Positions 23,851 to 24,463 of a DNA stretch of 24,463 nt are shown in pieces (position 1 is the first letter of the stretch; every line of letters starts with the position of its first letter). The notes under the pieces were generated by a model, which saw nothing but the letters and a program-made list of their open reading frames with translations, ran no database searches and was not told the origin of the DNA. The stretch is from SZAS-103 sp038234715 (GTDB lineage Bacteria > Pseudomonadota > Gammaproteobacteria > Xanthomonadales > Xanthomonadaceae). A program made the translations under genes and the position numbers. The DNA is taken from assembly GCA_038234715.1 (NCBI GenBank), contig JBBQTD010000050.1, forward strand, positions 1 through 24,463, given 5' to 3'.

Positions 23851-24463
23851 TCAATAATCCATGCCGCCCATGCCGCCCATTCCACCGCCGCCGCCGCCAC
23901 CACCATGCGCGTGCGACTCTTCCTTCTTCGGAGCCTCGCCCACCATTGCCTCGGTGGTGATCATCAGGCCGGCGATCGAAGCTGCGTTCTGCAGCGCCGA
24001 ACGGGTGACCTTGGTCGGATCCAGGATGCCCATCTCGAGCATGTCGCCGAACTCGCCGGTCTGCGCGTTGTAGCCGTAGCTGCCCTTGCCGGCGGCGATC
24101 TGGTTCAGCACCACGCTCGGCTCGTCGCCGGAGTTGGTGACGATCTCGCGCAGCGGGGATTCCATCGAGCGCTTGGCGATCAGGATGCCGTGGTTCTGGT
24201 CTTCGTTGGCTCCCTTGAGGTCGCCCAGCGCATTCAACGCACGGATCAGCGCAACGCCGCCGCCCGGGACCACGCCTTCTTCAACGGCCGCACGGGTTGC
24301 GTGCAGGGCATCTTCGACGCGCGCCTTCTTTTCCTTCATCTCGATCTCGGTGCTCGCGCCGACCTTGATCACCGCAACGCCGCCGGCCAGCTTGGCCACG
24401 CGCTCCTGCAGCTTCTCCTTGTCGTAGTCCGACGAGGTCTCCTCGATCTGCGCCTTGATCTGC
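23851..24463 (-). CDS. groEL: Chaperonin GroEL, C-terminal part (5' end outside the window)
   Basis: About 204 C-terminal residues of the 60-kDa chaperonin are visible; the gene continues beyond the window edge. Landmarks are QIEETSSDYDKEKLQERVAK, LAGGVAVIKVGASTEIEMKEKK, EEGVVPGGGVALIRA (ATP-site block), and GILDPTKVTRSALQNAASIAGLMITTEAMV in the equatorial domain. The flexible tail is HAHGGGGGGGGMGGMGGMDY, with an eight-Gly run before the usual GGM repeats. groES would be expected upstream, outside the window. Confidence 0.98.
   Translation of the reverse strand, partial: QIKAQIEETSSDYDKEKLQERVAKLAGGVAVIKVGASTEIEMKEKKARVEDALHATRAAVEEGVVPGGGVALIRALNALGDLKGANEDQNHGILIAKRSMESPLREIVTNSGDEPSVVLNQIAAGKGSYGYNAQTGEFGDMLEMGILDPTKVTRSALQNAASIAGLMITTEAMVGEAPKKEESHAHGGGGGGGGMGGMGGMDY

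Overview
The window is a high-GC, gene-dense piece of a gammaproteobacterial chromosome. The gene families point to the Xanthomonadales, probably near Rhodanobacteraceae; this is inferred from gene content and protein sequence, not from a database search. Nineteen genes are supported. All look chromosomal, and I see no insertion sequence, prophage, CRISPR array, tRNA or rRNA.

Layout. (1) 185-5311: an RND efflux pump operon (lipoprotein adaptor then inner-membrane pump, minus strand) is divergent from a TetR-family regulator. The 168-bp gap between them carries an AT-rich, partly palindromic promoter/operator. (2) 5586-7888: a PCMT-like methyltransferase and the outer-membrane channel TolC, a likely partner for the pump, which has no outer-membrane gene of its own. 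(3) 7885-13744: an envelope block with waaA (Kdo transferase), a divergent lipid A acyltransferase, and a four-gene minus-strand operon (zinc-finger protein, GT4 glycosyltransferase, O-antigen ligase/polymerase-type protein, WaaE-like GT2 glycosyltransferase) for LPS core and O-antigen assembly. (4) 14085-14705: a lipoprotein gene flanked by hairpins. (5) 14836-16824: a minus-strand operon of RutE-like nitroreductase, YceI and pirin. (6) 16934-20701: an ELM1-family (GT-B-like) protein convergent with glnE, which controls glutamine synthetase. (7) 20972-22153: an MgtE magnesium transporter with a short N domain and a long leader. (8) 22154-22875: a 722-bp non-genic stretch holding a strong hairpin, a palindrome and about 14 copies of a degenerate 21-bp tandem repeat. 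(9) 22876-23406: a secreted Gly/Tyr-rich protein. (10) 23851-24463: the 3' part of groEL with a textbook terminator.

The most unusual element is the 21-bp repeat array at 22514-22805. Its period is a multiple of three, so several frames on both strands stay open and read as seven-residue repeats. It has a 42-bp super-period and no convincing start codon or ribosome site. A second, shorter degenerate repeat of about 16 bp straddles the 3' end of the GT2 gene. Neither fits a standard mobile or regulatory class that I recognise, and no complete new defence or biosynthetic system is visible.
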